Origin: Bifidobacterium sp.
Lineage (GTDB): Bacteria > Actinomycetota > Actinomycetes > Actinomycetales > Bifidobacteriaceae
NCBI GenBank assembly: GCA_022739095.1
Contig: JAIJEI010000010.1
Coordinates: 1-22,594, forward strand
DNA: 22,594 bases
Reading direction: 5' to 3'
Shown: piece after piece, positions 6,792-13,504 of the stretch
Numbering within the stretch: the first letter of the stretch is position 1
How the letters are laid out: the number at the start of each line of letters is the position of its first letter
Made by a program: the position numbers and the translations under genes
Notes under the pieces: generated by a model
The model's input: the letters and a program-made list of their open reading frames with translations, nothing else
Database searches by the model: none
What the model was told of the DNA's origin: nothing

Positions 6792-7511
6792 ATAGTCATC
6801 GGCCGGCAGCATATCGTCCAATTTCTTGAGGAAGGAGGGAACGTCCATCATGGCATCGTGTCTTATCCAATGCGCGAACTGCAGCAACCGTCGGAATGGT
6901 CTCGGCATATGCGAGAACAGGGAAGACCAGCGCAGCAAAGGCCGCGTGGTGGTATGGATATGCCTTGATCCCTTCAACGGGTCACGCATTACTGGATACT
7001 CCTTGTACACCACGCGTCCCAATCGCGTGGGCTGCGGGGTCCACAGCACCTTCACTCCGAAATCACATGACGAAACAATGCTCATCATGTCCAGGACGAC
7101 GAAGAAACGCTCTCCCGGCATCACCCTGTTGATCTTCTGCTGCACCACCAGCTGCTTGAACTGCTGTCCGGGAAAATCGTATTCGTTTACGACGATGCCC
7201 TTCATGTTGATTCCCTCAGCCGTCACGGAGAACGCTGGACCATCACCACTGTTCGTCACAATCACCACCATCGTAGTGTTCGATTTCAGAATCCTGCTCC
7301 CCGCTGCCTGTACCTGCGCGACCGGTATCGGGTCGATCATGACGTCCGCTGTTGACGTGACGCTTACGGTCCACTCCGCTTCAACTCTGTTTCTCATCGA
7401 CCACCAGAGGTTGAAGATCGTCAGACAGATCGTTATCGCGGTGAACACCAATCCGATCAGCACTGACGGGGTCTTGCTCACCTCCATCATGAACGTTCCC
7501 CAATTAATCAT
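6726..7511 (-). CDS. membrane-anchored protein of unknown function (probable moron)
   Basis: The 261-residue protein has one clear membrane helix at about residues 16-38, then about 220 mostly soluble residues. The part from 45 to 170 looks like an immunoglobulin-like or beta-sandwich domain (TTMVVIVTNSGDGPAFSV, GERFFVVLDMMS), followed by a basic stretch and a strongly acidic tail (DEGADHADDRADPND). GGAGGG 5 bases before the ATG supports the start. It is the only minus-strand gene in the early plus-strand block, so it has its own promoter and is probably expressed in the lysogen. I do not recognise the family; a role in excluding other phages is speculative. Confidence 0.65.
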   Translation of the reverse strand: MINWGTFMMEVSKTPSVLIGLVFTAITICLTIFNLWWSMRNRVEAEWTVSVTSTADVMIDPIPVAQVQAAGSRILKSNTTMVVIVTNSGDGPAFSVTAEGINMKGIVVNEYDFPGQQFKQLVVQQKINRVMPGERFFVVLDMMSIVSSCDFGVKVLWTPQPTRLGRVVYKEYPVMRDPLKGSRHIHTTTRPLLRWSSLFSHMPRPFRRLLQFAHWIRHDAMMDVPSFLKKLDDMLPADDYSPNAGVDEGADHADDRADPND

Positions 7512-7591
7512 TCTTCCCTCCGTTGGCCGTGTTTTGAATGTCGCAGTTCCAAGCCTACCGGCGGAGGGGCCTTATACGAAAAGAGAAACCC

Positions 7592-7837
7592 ATGAACGCC
7601 AAAGAGTATGGCCGTCACGCTTCAGGCTATCGGAAGCCGGAGGCCAGCGAACTGTCTCGCGGTTTCACACGCCGCCTGATTCTGTGGGCCGTCGTGTTCG
7701 CGGTGTGCGTCGGCTGGGTGATGACGCACATGGGGTGCGCGCATCCCATCGAGAACGGGGTGGCCGCGCTCATGGGCTTCGGCTTCGTGCCGTTAAGACT
7801 GGTCGCCCTGGTGTTGAGCGAGGCGGGCGTCGAATAA
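7592..7837 (+). CDS. small two-helix membrane protein
   Basis: The 81-residue product has a basic N-terminal third and two hydrophobic segments at about 28-47 (LILWAVVFAVCVGWVM) and 56-76 (GVAALMGFGFVPLRLVALVLS). The ATG at 7592 is preferred, with purine-rich AAAAGAGAAA upstream; an in-frame start 54 bases earlier gives an unlikely basic extension. Size and topology resemble a holin, but the early position argues against a lysis role. It starts 80 bases from the divergent membrane protein gene, so promoters for both must lie in 7512-7591. Confidence 0.6.
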   Translation: MNAKEYGRHASGYRKPEASELSRGFTRRLILWAVVFAVCVGWVMTHMGCAHPIENGVAALMGFGFVPLRLVALVLSEAGVE

Positions 7838-7841
7838 GTCT

Positions 7842-8095
7842 TGCCGGACGGCGTGGAAAACCGTCTGGCATAGCGGAAGGAAAACCGAATAACCCTCGTG
7901 ATAACTGAAAAAACAACTGACAGATACGGTGTCGGTTTTCTTGGGCCGGTGGACGACGTTTTTCCTGTTCTTCCGTCGTCCGCCATAAGGGCGGCTGCAA
8001 GTTGCCCCCGGCACGGCCGGGAGATGGTGCGATTCCATCGCCGTCCACGACCGCAAGGTTACGCAAAAAAGAAAAGCCCCAGCGGCTACTGGGGC
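7842..8095 (+). ncRNA. highly structured untranslated region with tRNA-like module
   Basis: Between the genes ending at 7837 and starting at 8127 there is no convincing ORF but a dense row of hairpins: 7842-7851 with 7861-7870 (one G-U); 7948-7958 with 7974-7984 (11 bp); 7989-7994 with 8002-8007; 8007-8012 with 8016-8021 (6 bp, 3-base loop); 8023-8027 with 8035-8039 (5 bp, 7-base loop TGCGATT); and 8076-8082 with 8089-8095 (7 bp). An 8-base segment at 7846-7853 is also perfectly complementary to 8039-8046. The 7990-8047 part looks like the anticodon arm (loop CTGCAAG, GCA), long variable arm, T-arm and acceptor strand of a tRNA, but no D-arm is seen. A leader RNA, a decayed tRNA or a novel ncRNA are all possible. 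Confidence 0.45.
8070..8095 (-). terminator. hairpin with minus-strand U-tract
   Basis: GCCCCAG at 8076-8082 pairs with CTGGGGC at 8089-8095. The A-rich run before it reads as a U-tract on the minus strand, so it is a good intrinsic terminator only for minus-strand transcription, where no gene is visible. On the plus strand it is a leader hairpin 31 bases before the next start codon. Confidence 0.45.
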
Positions 8096-8126
8096 GGAAA
8101 GAAACTCCACTAGAAAGGATACCCCA

Positions 8127-8342
8127 ATGAGTGCGCCGATACCAAACCTGATGACGGTGGAACAACTCGCCGAACATTACGGGAAGGCGAAGAAGACCAT
8201 CCAGAACAAGCTCACGCGAGGCTGGGGGCCGACGCCGGTCACCGACCCCGACACCATGCAGGTGCTGGGCTTCGAGGTCGAGGAGGTGGCCCGTTTTGAC
8301 CGCATCAACAAGCAGACGCGCAAGCAGCGCCTCTACGCCTGA
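8127..8342 (+). CDS. excisionase / MerR-like HTH protein
   Basis: The 71-residue protein begins with a helix-turn-helix of the excisionase/HTH_17 type: MTVEQLAEHYGKAKKTIQNKLTRGWGP at about 9-35, where the segment after GKAKKTI is the recognition helix. It is followed by a beta-wing-like GFEVEEVARF and a basic tail. Such proteins either direct excision with the integrase or act as early regulators. GAAAGGA upstream supports the start. A structured leader precedes it. Confidence 0.7.
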   Translation: MSAPIPNLMTVEQLAEHYGKAKKTIQNKLTRGWGPTPVTDPDTMQVLGFEVEEVARFDRINKQTRKQRLYA

Positions 8343-8343
8343 C

Positions 8344-8730
8344 GTGCCGAACGACATGTGGCTTGCGGTCGCGGACCGGCTGCTCACCAACCTTGACATC
8401 CTGACCGCATATCCCACCCGGCAGTCGCTGGCGAGTCTCATCGGCCTGAGCATCCACGAGGCCGGGCTACGGCTCGTCGGACTACGAGAGGATATGGATG
8501 ACGGACACGGTGGAACTGTGGAGCCCGATCACGGACGAGGGCGTGCGTATGACGCCCGGCGAGCTGATCGTGGAATTTATGGATCTGATCAGCGACCGGA
8601 ACAGTCAGACCGGCAACCCGTACCTGTACGTGATGCCGTTGCCGGGCATGGTCGTCATCGACAGGCAACGGCGCAGGGTGAGCGCGCGAGTGGAATACGT
8701 CAGCAAATCGAAGCTAAGGAGCAGGAATGA
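8344..8730 (+). CDS. small early protein with doubtful 3' half (possible frameshift)
   Basis: From a GTG at 8344 (ATG at 8356 is an alternative), 2 bases after the previous stop, the first 50 or so codons look truly coding: G/C-ending codons and a helical protein with DMWLAVADRLLTNLDIL and ASLIGLSIHEAGLRLVGL. After about 8497 the frame becomes a shadow of the gene starting at 8498 and its residues become low-complexity Arg/Asp/Gly. A shift into the third frame would end the gene at 8501, giving the usual ATGA overlap with 8498. So either a one-base indel has extended the gene or it has a junk tail of 78 residues. The function is unknown. Confidence 0.45.
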   Translation: MPNDMWLAVADRLLTNLDILTAYPTRQSLASLIGLSIHEAGLRLVGLREDMDDGHGGTVEPDHGRGRAYDARRADRGIYGSDQRPEQSDRQPVPVRDAVAGHGRHRQATAQGERASGIRQQIEAKEQE

Positions 8731-8746
8731 AGCGAGTGACCATTGA
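8498..8746 (+). CDS. hypothetical early protein
   Basis: The 82-residue product, beginning MTDTVELWSPITDEGV, is not recognised. It has a helical TPGELIVEFMDLISDR segment and a beta-like YLYVMPLPGMVVIDRQRRRV segment, a small alpha/beta protein with a basic C-terminus. GAGAGG 6 bases before the ATG supports the start. It overlaps the exonuclease gene by 20 bases and precedes the recombination genes, so it is part of the same transcript. Confidence 0.65.
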   Translation: MTDTVELWSPITDEGVRMTPGELIVEFMDLISDRNSQTGNPYLYVMPLPGMVVIDRQRRRVSARVEYVSKSKLRSRNEASDH

Positions 8747-9716
8747 CATGGCAGCGCAGGCGACCGGACTGTTCGACGTGCACCGTTTCTGCCAGCGCAC
8801 GAAGGCGGAGCGTGAGAGTGCGTGGCACGCTTTCCGCGCGTTGGGTGTCGGCGGTTCGGACATGAGCACGATTCTCGGCCTCAACCCCTACAGCACGCCG
8901 TACGAGCTGTGGTTGGAGAAGACGGGCCGTCAGCAGCCGGAGGATATCAGCGGCAAGTGGGCGATCGTCAAGGGCAACGCCTTGGAGGTCGAACTGCGCC
9001 GTCGATTCCGCGCCCTGCACCCGGAATACCAGGTCATCGACGGCACCGACATCTCCCTGGTGTCCAAGACTTACCCGTTGATGCACGCCTCGCTGGACGG
9101 CTTCATCTACGACGAGGCGAGCGATTCGTGGGGCATTCTCGAGATCAAGACGGCGAACGCGAACCGTGGCCGCACCGACTGGCATGACGACGCCGGCGAG
9201 CTTATCGCCCCCGCCTACTACGTGGCTCAGGTCACGCATTACATGGCCGTCACCGGCTTCCGCTGGGGGTATTTCTACGCGGACATCGGCGAGGCGGAGC
9301 CGGTGGAGGTGCGTTTCGAACGCGACGAGGACGATGTGAGCGCCGTAATCCATGCGGCAGAGGACTTCTGGGGTTTCGTCACCCGTGACGAGATGCCCGC
9401 CCTCACCGGCGCGGACGTGGCGAAAGCCTACCCGGAGCCCGCGGAGGGCATCGAGGACATGAGCGACAGCACTGATCTGCGCGAGCTCATGGCCGACTAC
9501 AGGCAGGCGGCCGCCGACCTCAACGCACTGAAGACACGCAAGGAGGAGCTGAAGGACTGCATCCTCACCTACATCGGAGACCACGAGGGGGTGCGCTGCG
9601 GCAACCTGCAGGCCACCTACAAGCATTCCTCACGCAAGGGCTACACGCGCGTGGTCGAACCATGGGAGGGCCGCACCTTCCGATTCAGCGAAATCAAACC
9701 GAAGAAAACCAAGTAA
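8727..9716 (+). CDS. YqaJ-family viral recombinase exonuclease
   Basis: The 329-residue protein is a lambda-exonuclease-like PD-(D/E)XK nuclease of the YqaJ family, which degrades the 5' strand of duplex ends to load the annealing protein RecT. Motifs visible are LGVGGSDMSTILG at about 39-51, GNALEVELRRRF near 83-94, SLDG with catalytic Asp124, EIK with Glu139 and Lys141, and YYVAQVTHYMAVTG near 164-177 with the supporting Gln168. GGAG 7 bases before the ATG fixes the start. The recT gene follows within 14 bases, the standard exo-RecT pairing. Confidence 0.92.
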   Translation: MKRVTIDMAAQATGLFDVHRFCQRTKAERESAWHAFRALGVGGSDMSTILGLNPYSTPYELWLEKTGRQQPEDISGKWAIVKGNALEVELRRRFRALHPEYQVIDGTDISLVSKTYPLMHASLDGFIYDEASDSWGILEIKTANANRGRTDWHDDAGELIAPAYYVAQVTHYMAVTGFRWGYFYADIGEAEPVEVRFERDEDDVSAVIHAAEDFWGFVTRDEMPALTGADVAKAYPEPAEGIEDMSDSTDLRELMADYRQAAADLNALKTRKEELKDCILTYIGDHEGVRCGNLQATYKHSSRKGYTRVVEPWEGRTFRFSEIKPKKTK

Positions 9717-9729
9717 AGGAGAACCGATT

Positions 9730-10767
9730 ATGGGACAGTTAGCGACACAGGCGCAGAACGTGCAGATGCAGGCCATGAACCCGCAGCGCCAGATGAAGCA
9801 GCTGCTCGAGAAGAGCTGGCCTCGCATCGCGGCGGTCATGCCGCAGGAGATGAGCGAGAAGCGCCTCTACCAGATGTACGTGAGCACCATCAACCGCGAA
9901 CCCCAGCTGGCCAGCTGCTCGGTCGAATCGGTGTTGTCATGCTTCATGCGCTGCACGAGCCTCGGTCTGGAACCGTCGAACGTGAACGGGCTCGGCATGG
10001 CCTACATCCTGCCATTCGGTAACAAGAACATGCGCACCGGCCAGAAGGAGGCCATGTTCGTGCTCGGCTATCGCGGCATGATCGCGTTGGCCCGTCGTTC
10101 CGGCCAGTTGAAGAGCATTCACGCGCAGGCCGTGTACCAGGGCGACGAATTCGATTACTGGGAGGATGAGACCGGCCAGCACTTCAAGTTCCGCACCACC
10201 CGTGGCGTGCCGCACACCGAGGCCACGCTGACCGACGTGTATGTGAACGCCCAGCTGCTGCCTGCAGGAAGCGTGTTCGTGCACATGACCAAGGAAGAAG
10301 TCGAGGCCGTCAAACGCCGCAGCCCCGCAGGCAACAAGGGCCCATGGCGCACCGACTATGAGGCCATGGCGTTGAAGACGGTGGTGCGCCGCAGCTTCAA
10401 ATGGCTCCCGGTGAGCGTCGAAGCCCAGTCCGCGGCCGTCTCCGACGAGACCACGCCCGACTATTCCGAACTGTTCCGCCCCCTGCCCGACGAGACGGTG
10501 GATGATTCGCCGGTTGACGTGAGCGTGGACGAGTCCGAACAGCCGCAACAGGAAACCCAGCCCGAGGCGGAGCCTTCCCCGGTGGATGTGAAGCGTGCGG
10601 AGATGATTCGCCGCTTCCAGGCGTTGGGCGTGGCTTCGGACGCGGAGGCGTGCGAGACCATCACGAAGATTCTGAATCGTGAGGTGAAGGCAAGCGATGA
10701 GCTGACCGAAGCGGAGCTTGACAAGGTGCTGGGCCAGTTGAAGGCCAGCGTGAAGGAAGGCGAGTGA
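9730..10767 (+). CDS. recT: RecT single-strand annealing recombinase
   Basis: The 345-residue protein matches the RecT family: N-terminal MKQLLEKSWPRIAAVMP, then LGLEPSNVNGLGMAYILPF at about 76-95, MFVLGYRGMIALARRSG at about 110-125, and MALKTVVRRSFKWLPVS at about 210-226. It binds single-stranded DNA and pairs complementary strands after the exonuclease has resected the ends. Residues from about 245 to 285 are an acidic, Gln/Pro-rich linker, followed by a helical tail of about 60 residues (RFQALGVASDAEAC onward) that may contact partners. AAAGGAGA upstream supports the start. The SSB-like gene overlaps its stop codon or follows 2 bases later. Confidence 0.93.
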   Translation: MGQLATQAQNVQMQAMNPQRQMKQLLEKSWPRIAAVMPQEMSEKRLYQMYVSTINREPQLASCSVESVLSCFMRCTSLGLEPSNVNGLGMAYILPFGNKNMRTGQKEAMFVLGYRGMIALARRSGQLKSIHAQAVYQGDEFDYWEDETGQHFKFRTTRGVPHTEATLTDVYVNAQLLPAGSVFVHMTKEEVEAVKRRSPAGNKGPWRTDYEAMALKTVVRRSFKWLPVSVEAQSAAVSDETTPDYSELFRPLPDETVDDSPVDVSVDESEQPQQETQPEAEPSPVDVKRAEMIRRFQALGVASDAEACETITKILNREVKASDELTEAELDKVLGQLKASVKEGE

Positions 10768-10769
10768 CC

Positions 10770-11228
10770 ATGACGGGAAGAACGACCATCATCATCCAAG
10801 GCACGGCGTGGGGCGTGCGAGAAACGCAGAACGGCAAACGGTATTTGAGCGTATCGGTGTCGCCCGGCTACCGTGACCGGAACGGCAACTGGAAAAGCCA
10901 GCCGGAACAGTACTACTCGGTGTGGCCTGCGGGCTACACGAACCTCAACCCCGTGTTCGACCAGATCGCTCAACTGCGTCAGAATCAGGACCAGTTCGTG
11001 GACGTGACCATCGTGGGCGAAATCAGCGGCCTCTACGCCTACACGAACAAGAAGGGCGAGGCTACCGCAAGCTGCAACGTCAACGCCAGCGCCGTCGCCA
11101 TCACCAACGTTCGACAGAAGAACGGCGGACAGCAGGGTTACGGCACGCAGGCCGGTTACACGCAGCAGCCGCAGGGGCAGGCGCAGCCTCCGGCCTCCGA
11201 CCCATGGTCCAGTGATCCGAGCTTCTGA
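10770..11228 (+). CDS. single-stranded-DNA-binding-like protein (OB fold)
   Basis: The 152-residue product has a predicted OB-fold of beta strands at about 1-100 (TTIIIQGTAWGVRE, KRYLSVSVSPGYRD, QFVDVTIVGEISGLY, NASAVAITNV), then a flexible Gly/Gln-rich linker and a tail ending DPWSSDPSF. The layout of OB core, linker and acidic tip is that of SSB proteins, although the core is divergent from cellular SSB. It would coat replication and recombination intermediates. A GTG at 10764 is an alternative start, overlapping the recT stop. Confidence 0.65.
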   Translation: MTGRTTIIIQGTAWGVRETQNGKRYLSVSVSPGYRDRNGNWKSQPEQYYSVWPAGYTNLNPVFDQIAQLRQNQDQFVDVTIVGEISGLYAYTNKKGEATASCNVNASAVAITNVRQKNGGQQGYGTQAGYTQQPQGQAQPPASDPWSSDPSF

Positions 11229-11380
11229 TGCTGCATTTGTATCACGATGAGACGCCGTCGGACGTGGAACCGGTCTGCCCGACGCACGGGTGCCCGCTGT
11301 ATCCCGCAAGACCGATTCCCTGCCCCATGTGCGCGGAGGAAGCCGACGAAATGTATGCGGATTACGGATTGGAGAGATGA
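11228..11380 (+). CDS. 50-residue zinc-binding mini-protein
   Basis: The short ORF begins at the ATG overlapping the SSB stop (TGATG) and ends overlapping the next ATG. Its product has a C-x2-H-x-C cluster at 18-23 (CPTHGC) and CPMC at 34-37, a plausible single zinc site, followed by an acidic tail. Codon use and the overlaps at both ends argue for a real gene. The function is unknown. Confidence 0.6.
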   Translation: MLHLYHDETPSDVEPVCPTHGCPLYPARPIPCPMCAEEADEMYADYGLER

Positions 11381-11913
11381 TGGCGAACCCATCGAAAAGC
11401 AAGGGGACAAGCCTTGAGACGTGGACGGTGCGTTACCTTGCGTGGGCGTTGCAGGACACGCGCATCGACCGTATGCCGTTGCATGGCAACGCCGACCAGG
11501 GCGATCTGATCGGCGTCATGTTCCATGGCGAGCCGGTGTGCGTGGAGTGCAAGGACACGAAGATGCCGAACTATCGCAAGCACTGGCGGGAGCTCAAAGT
11601 GGAGATGGCGAACATGGACACTCCCTACGGGGTGCTCATCCAGCATCGCAAGGGCGTGGGCTTGAAAAGCCTCAAGGGCATGGCCCATCAGATGGCCGTG
11701 TTCGACATCGAAACGCTCGAACGGTTCCTCGCCACTCACATGGGGCCCGTGTTAGGACCGGACTACCGGATTCGCCGCGAGCTCGCGAACCGGCTGCGCC
11801 GCGAATCGAAGCCGGTGCCATCCAATCCGACGCTCGTGTGGTTGCCGCTCGAATTGTTCGCGCTCCTGCTGAACGACGGGCTTACGTTGGGGCCGGATGA
11901 TGGCCAGGATTAA
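11380..11913 (+). CDS. PD-(D/E)XK nuclease, Holliday-junction-resolvase-like
   Basis: The 177-residue protein begins MANPSKSKGTSLETWTVRYL, the basic-plus-Glu N-terminus typical of Hjc/resolvase-like nucleases. It then has a core with MPLHGNADQGDLIGV (Asp at about 50 as first acidic metal ligand), VCVECKDTK (Glu-x-Lys pair) and a KHWREL helix. It probably resolves branched replication or recombination intermediates. GGAG 5 bases upstream favours the ATG at 11380 over the adjacent ATG at 11377. It follows the exo-RecT-SSB genes in one operon. Confidence 0.75.
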   Translation: MANPSKSKGTSLETWTVRYLAWALQDTRIDRMPLHGNADQGDLIGVMFHGEPVCVECKDTKMPNYRKHWRELKVEMANMDTPYGVLIQHRKGVGLKSLKGMAHQMAVFDIETLERFLATHMGPVLGPDYRIRRELANRLRRESKPVPSNPTLVWLPLELFALLLNDGLTLGPDDGQD

Positions 11914-12004
11914 CCCGCACGACTACATCGGTGGTAGCCGTCGCACCGGTTTGCGTGGCGGCTACCACCGCAAACCCAAGACCAACGGGACGGGGAGGGG
12001 CTGA
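11900..12004 (+). CDS. 34-residue basic peptide
   Basis: An ORF from an ATG overlapping the upstream gene's end (an in-frame ATG lies 3 bases earlier) encodes MARINPHDYIGG followed by an Arg/Lys/Gly-rich tail with GYHRKPK. It is strongly basic and probably disordered; RNA or DNA contact would fit, but nothing more can be said. Its stop overlaps, in the -1 frame, the open stretch running to 12090. Confidence 0.4.
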   Translation: MARINPHDYIGGSRRTGLRGGYHRKPKTNGTGRG

Positions 12005-12090
12005 AGCCCAGCGAGATAATCGCGGCCAGCCCCGAACTGCTGGCATTGATAGCCGAATACCAAAGAGACAAGAGAAAGGAGGCGGACTGA
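12001..12090 (+). CDS. 29-codon open frame without a standard start
   Basis: The frame reads LKPSEIIAASPELLALIAEY and so on to a TGA overlapping the ATG of the replication gene (TGATG), exactly the coupling seen elsewhere in this operon. The residue pattern is a convincing amphipathic helix. No ATG, GTG or TTG is available in frame; a TAG lies at 11935. It could start at CTG 12001, or be reached by a -1 shift from the 34-residue ORF at the run GGGGAGGGG, or reflect an indel in that run. Confidence 0.35.
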   Translation: MKPSEIIAASPELLALIAEYQRDKRKEAD

Positions 12091-13031
12091 TGGCCGGGCG
12101 CGATATGGAAAAGTTCGCGAAGCTCAGCACACGCCTATGGCAGAACGAGAAAGTTCGCGTGTTTGCAATGGAGCACCCTTCCGCGTTCTCCGTGTGGACG
12201 TTCGCGATCTCGTACTGCGCTGGCGAATTAAACGACGGTGAACTGTCCCGCTTCCATTTGAAATGTCTGCTCGGCGCTTCCGATGAAGATATAGACGCAC
12301 TCATCGACGCGCATCTTTTAGACGAGCATGAGGACGGCACCTTGTGGCTGCATGATTTCGTCGCAGCTCAGGGTCGTTCTCGTGCTGACGTGGAGGAGGC
12401 TAAAGCGAAGAAAGCCGAAGCCGGCCGAAAAGGTGGCGCAGCGTCCGGTAAGTCACGCAACGTGAAGCAAGACTCAAGCAAAACGAAGCAGACGCGAAGC
12501 ACAAACGAAGCAGACGTGAAGCAAGACTCAAGCAAAACGAAGCCAGATACAGATACAGATACAGATACAGATACAGATACAGATAAGAATTCTTCTAACG
12601 AAGAATTCTCTCTCCCACAAACCCCCTCGCAAGCCGAGGGGGCCGCAGAGAGCGCCGACGAGGATTACCCCATCGAGTTCGAGCAGTTCTGGGAAACCTA
12701 TCCGCGCAAGACCGGCAAACGCAAGGCGTATTCGGCTTGGCGGAAGGCGCGACGGAAAACCAACAACACGTTCCTGCTCGCCAAGGCCAGCCTGTATGCG
12801 GCGGACCCGAACCGTGAGCCCGGCTACACGCTCACCCCGGCGAACTGGCTGGACGGCGAACACTGGGACGACGACCCGCTGCCGGCCAAACCCGAGCCGA
12901 CCGCACGCCCCTCGCCATCGGCGTGGAACCGTTCGCAGGCCAACCAGGATGCGAACGCGGCGCTGATAGCACGCTATGCGGCCGAGGAAGCCGCCGAAAA
13001 CCGATCACGGGAAGGAGTTCTGACATGCTGA
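12090..13031 (+). CDS. lambda-O-like replication initiator / replisome organiser
   Basis: The 313-residue protein has three parts. Residues 1-110 form a winged-helix-like domain (KLSTRLWQNEKVRVFAMEHP, HLKCLLGASDEDIDALIDAHLLDE). Residues about 105-190 are a low-complexity linker with an (Asp-Thr) run at 153-165. The C-terminal domain, about 195-270 (FEQFWETYPRKTGKRKAYSAWRKA, then LTPANWLDGEHWDD), is the signature of phage replisome organisers that recruit the helicase. GGAGG before the ATG at 12090 sets the start. The linker-coding DNA holds direct and tandem repeats and an inverted repeat, the same arrangement as the origin inside lambda gene O. Confidence 0.75.
   Translation: MAGRDMEKFAKLSTRLWQNEKVRVFAMEHPSAFSVWTFAISYCAGELNDGELSRFHLKCLLGASDEDIDALIDAHLLDEHEDGTLWLHDFVAAQGRSRADVEEAKAKKAEAGRKGGAASGKSRNVKQDSSKTKQTRSTNEADVKQDSSKTKPDTDTDTDTDTDTDKNSSNEEFSLPQTPSQAEGAAESADEDYPIEFEQFWETYPRKTGKRKAYSAWRKARRKTNNTFLLAKASLYAADPNREPGYTLTPANWLDGEHWDDDPLPAKPEPTARPSPSAWNRSQANQDANAALIARYAAEEAAENRSREGVLTC
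12460..12543 (+). repeat. 30-bp direct repeat pair (iteron-like)
   Basis: A 30-base sequence beginning ACGTGAAGCAAGACTCAAGC occurs at 12460-12489 and again at 12514-12543, 54 bases apart. The bases between carry further shortened CGAAGC/ACGAAGCA units. They lie in the linker-coding part of the initiator gene and are candidate initiator-binding iterons. Confidence 0.7.
12545..12585 (+). repeat. AGATAC tandem hexamer repeat
   Basis: Six full AGATAC units and a partial seventh encode alternating Asp-Thr. The tract is A/T-richer than its surroundings and directly joins the iteron-like repeats and the hairpin at 12586-12609. It may serve as an unwinding element and is likely to vary in length between strains. 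Confidence 0.9.
12586..12609. other. inverted repeat in candidate origin of replication
   Basis: AGAATTCTTC at 12586-12595 and GAAGAATTCT at 12600-12609 are perfectly complementary around a TAAC loop. The repeats at 12460-12585 plus this A/T-rich hairpin form the candidate phage origin inside the initiator gene. The DNA remains in frame through it. Confidence 0.5.
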
Positions 13032-13504
13032 CGCTCAAGGAAAGCACGCTCGTGCTGGCGCAGATTCGCGTCCACCACGGCAACGCGGCCATCACCGACT
13101 TGGAGGCTCGTACGTTCCACGAGGAGCTTCGCGCGGACATGACGCTGGGAGAGGCCTTGGAGGCGGTGAAGCGCTTCTACGCCGGCAACGATTCGGGCCG
13201 TTGGTGCGGTTCGGGCGACGTGAACGCGATGGTCCGCAGGATGCGCAACGAGTCGAAGCCCTCGGAGGCGCAGATAGCACGCGAATGCGAGGCGCGTGGC
13301 CTATCCGAGGACGAGGCGTGGATGTACCGCCGCCAGCGGATGCTCGGCAACGGCCCGGAGCAGGCGCAGCAGCAGGCGTTGCCCATGCGCAACCCGCTCG
13401 AACTTCCCGCCGCGCAGCCGAAGTCACGTTCCACGGTCAGACGGTTCGCAGGTGCCCAGAAGCTGGGTGCTGCCTCGCTCGGCTCGATTCTGAGGGGCGC
13501 GTGA
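13025..13504 (+). CDS. putative helicase-loader-like protein
   Basis: The 159-residue protein begins MLTLKESTLVLAQIRVHHGN and has a helical N-terminal domain with ITDLEARTFHEELRADMTLGEALEAVKRFYAG up to about residue 60, then VNAMVRRMR and a Gln-rich, basic C-terminus. Small proteins with this organisation, placed after the initiator, recall the G39P-type loader/inhibitor of phage helicases; the match is weak and by position as much as sequence. GGAAGGAG lies 8-15 bases upstream. Its end overlaps the initiator's successor in the same TGATG style. Confidence 0.5.
   Translation: MLTLKESTLVLAQIRVHHGNAAITDLEARTFHEELRADMTLGEALEAVKRFYAGNDSGRWCGSGDVNAMVRRMRNESKPSEAQIARECEARGLSEDEAWMYRRQRMLGNGPEQAQQQALPMRNPLELPAAQPKSRSTVRRFAGAQKLGAASLGSILRGA

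Noticed and set aside
6826..7908. 360-codon plus-strand open frame
   Set aside because: It runs antisense to the reversed membrane protein gene, which has a clear ribosome binding site and membrane helix, and then out of frame through the 7592 gene.
7951..8047. Complete cysteine tRNA (GCA)
   Set aside because: Anticodon-like arm, T-arm-like and acceptor-like parts are present but no D-arm can be drawn, the 5' acceptor strand pairs better with another segment and no CCA is encoded; kept only as a tRNA-like element within an ncRNA candidate.
7898..8113. 71-codon plus-strand frame in the structured region
   Set aside because: GTG start without ribosome binding site, codon use unlike the neighbours, and the whole frame is taken up by stem-loops.
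8700..9626. 308-codon minus-strand open frame opposite the YqaJ exonuclease
   Set aside because: Shadow of the exonuclease gene; residues are Val/His/Arg/Ala-rich without domain character.
12545..12585. Tandem AGATAC units considered as a CRISPR or satellite array
   Set aside because: There are no spacers, the unit is only six bases and it is in frame within a gene; better explained as a simple repeat in the origin region.
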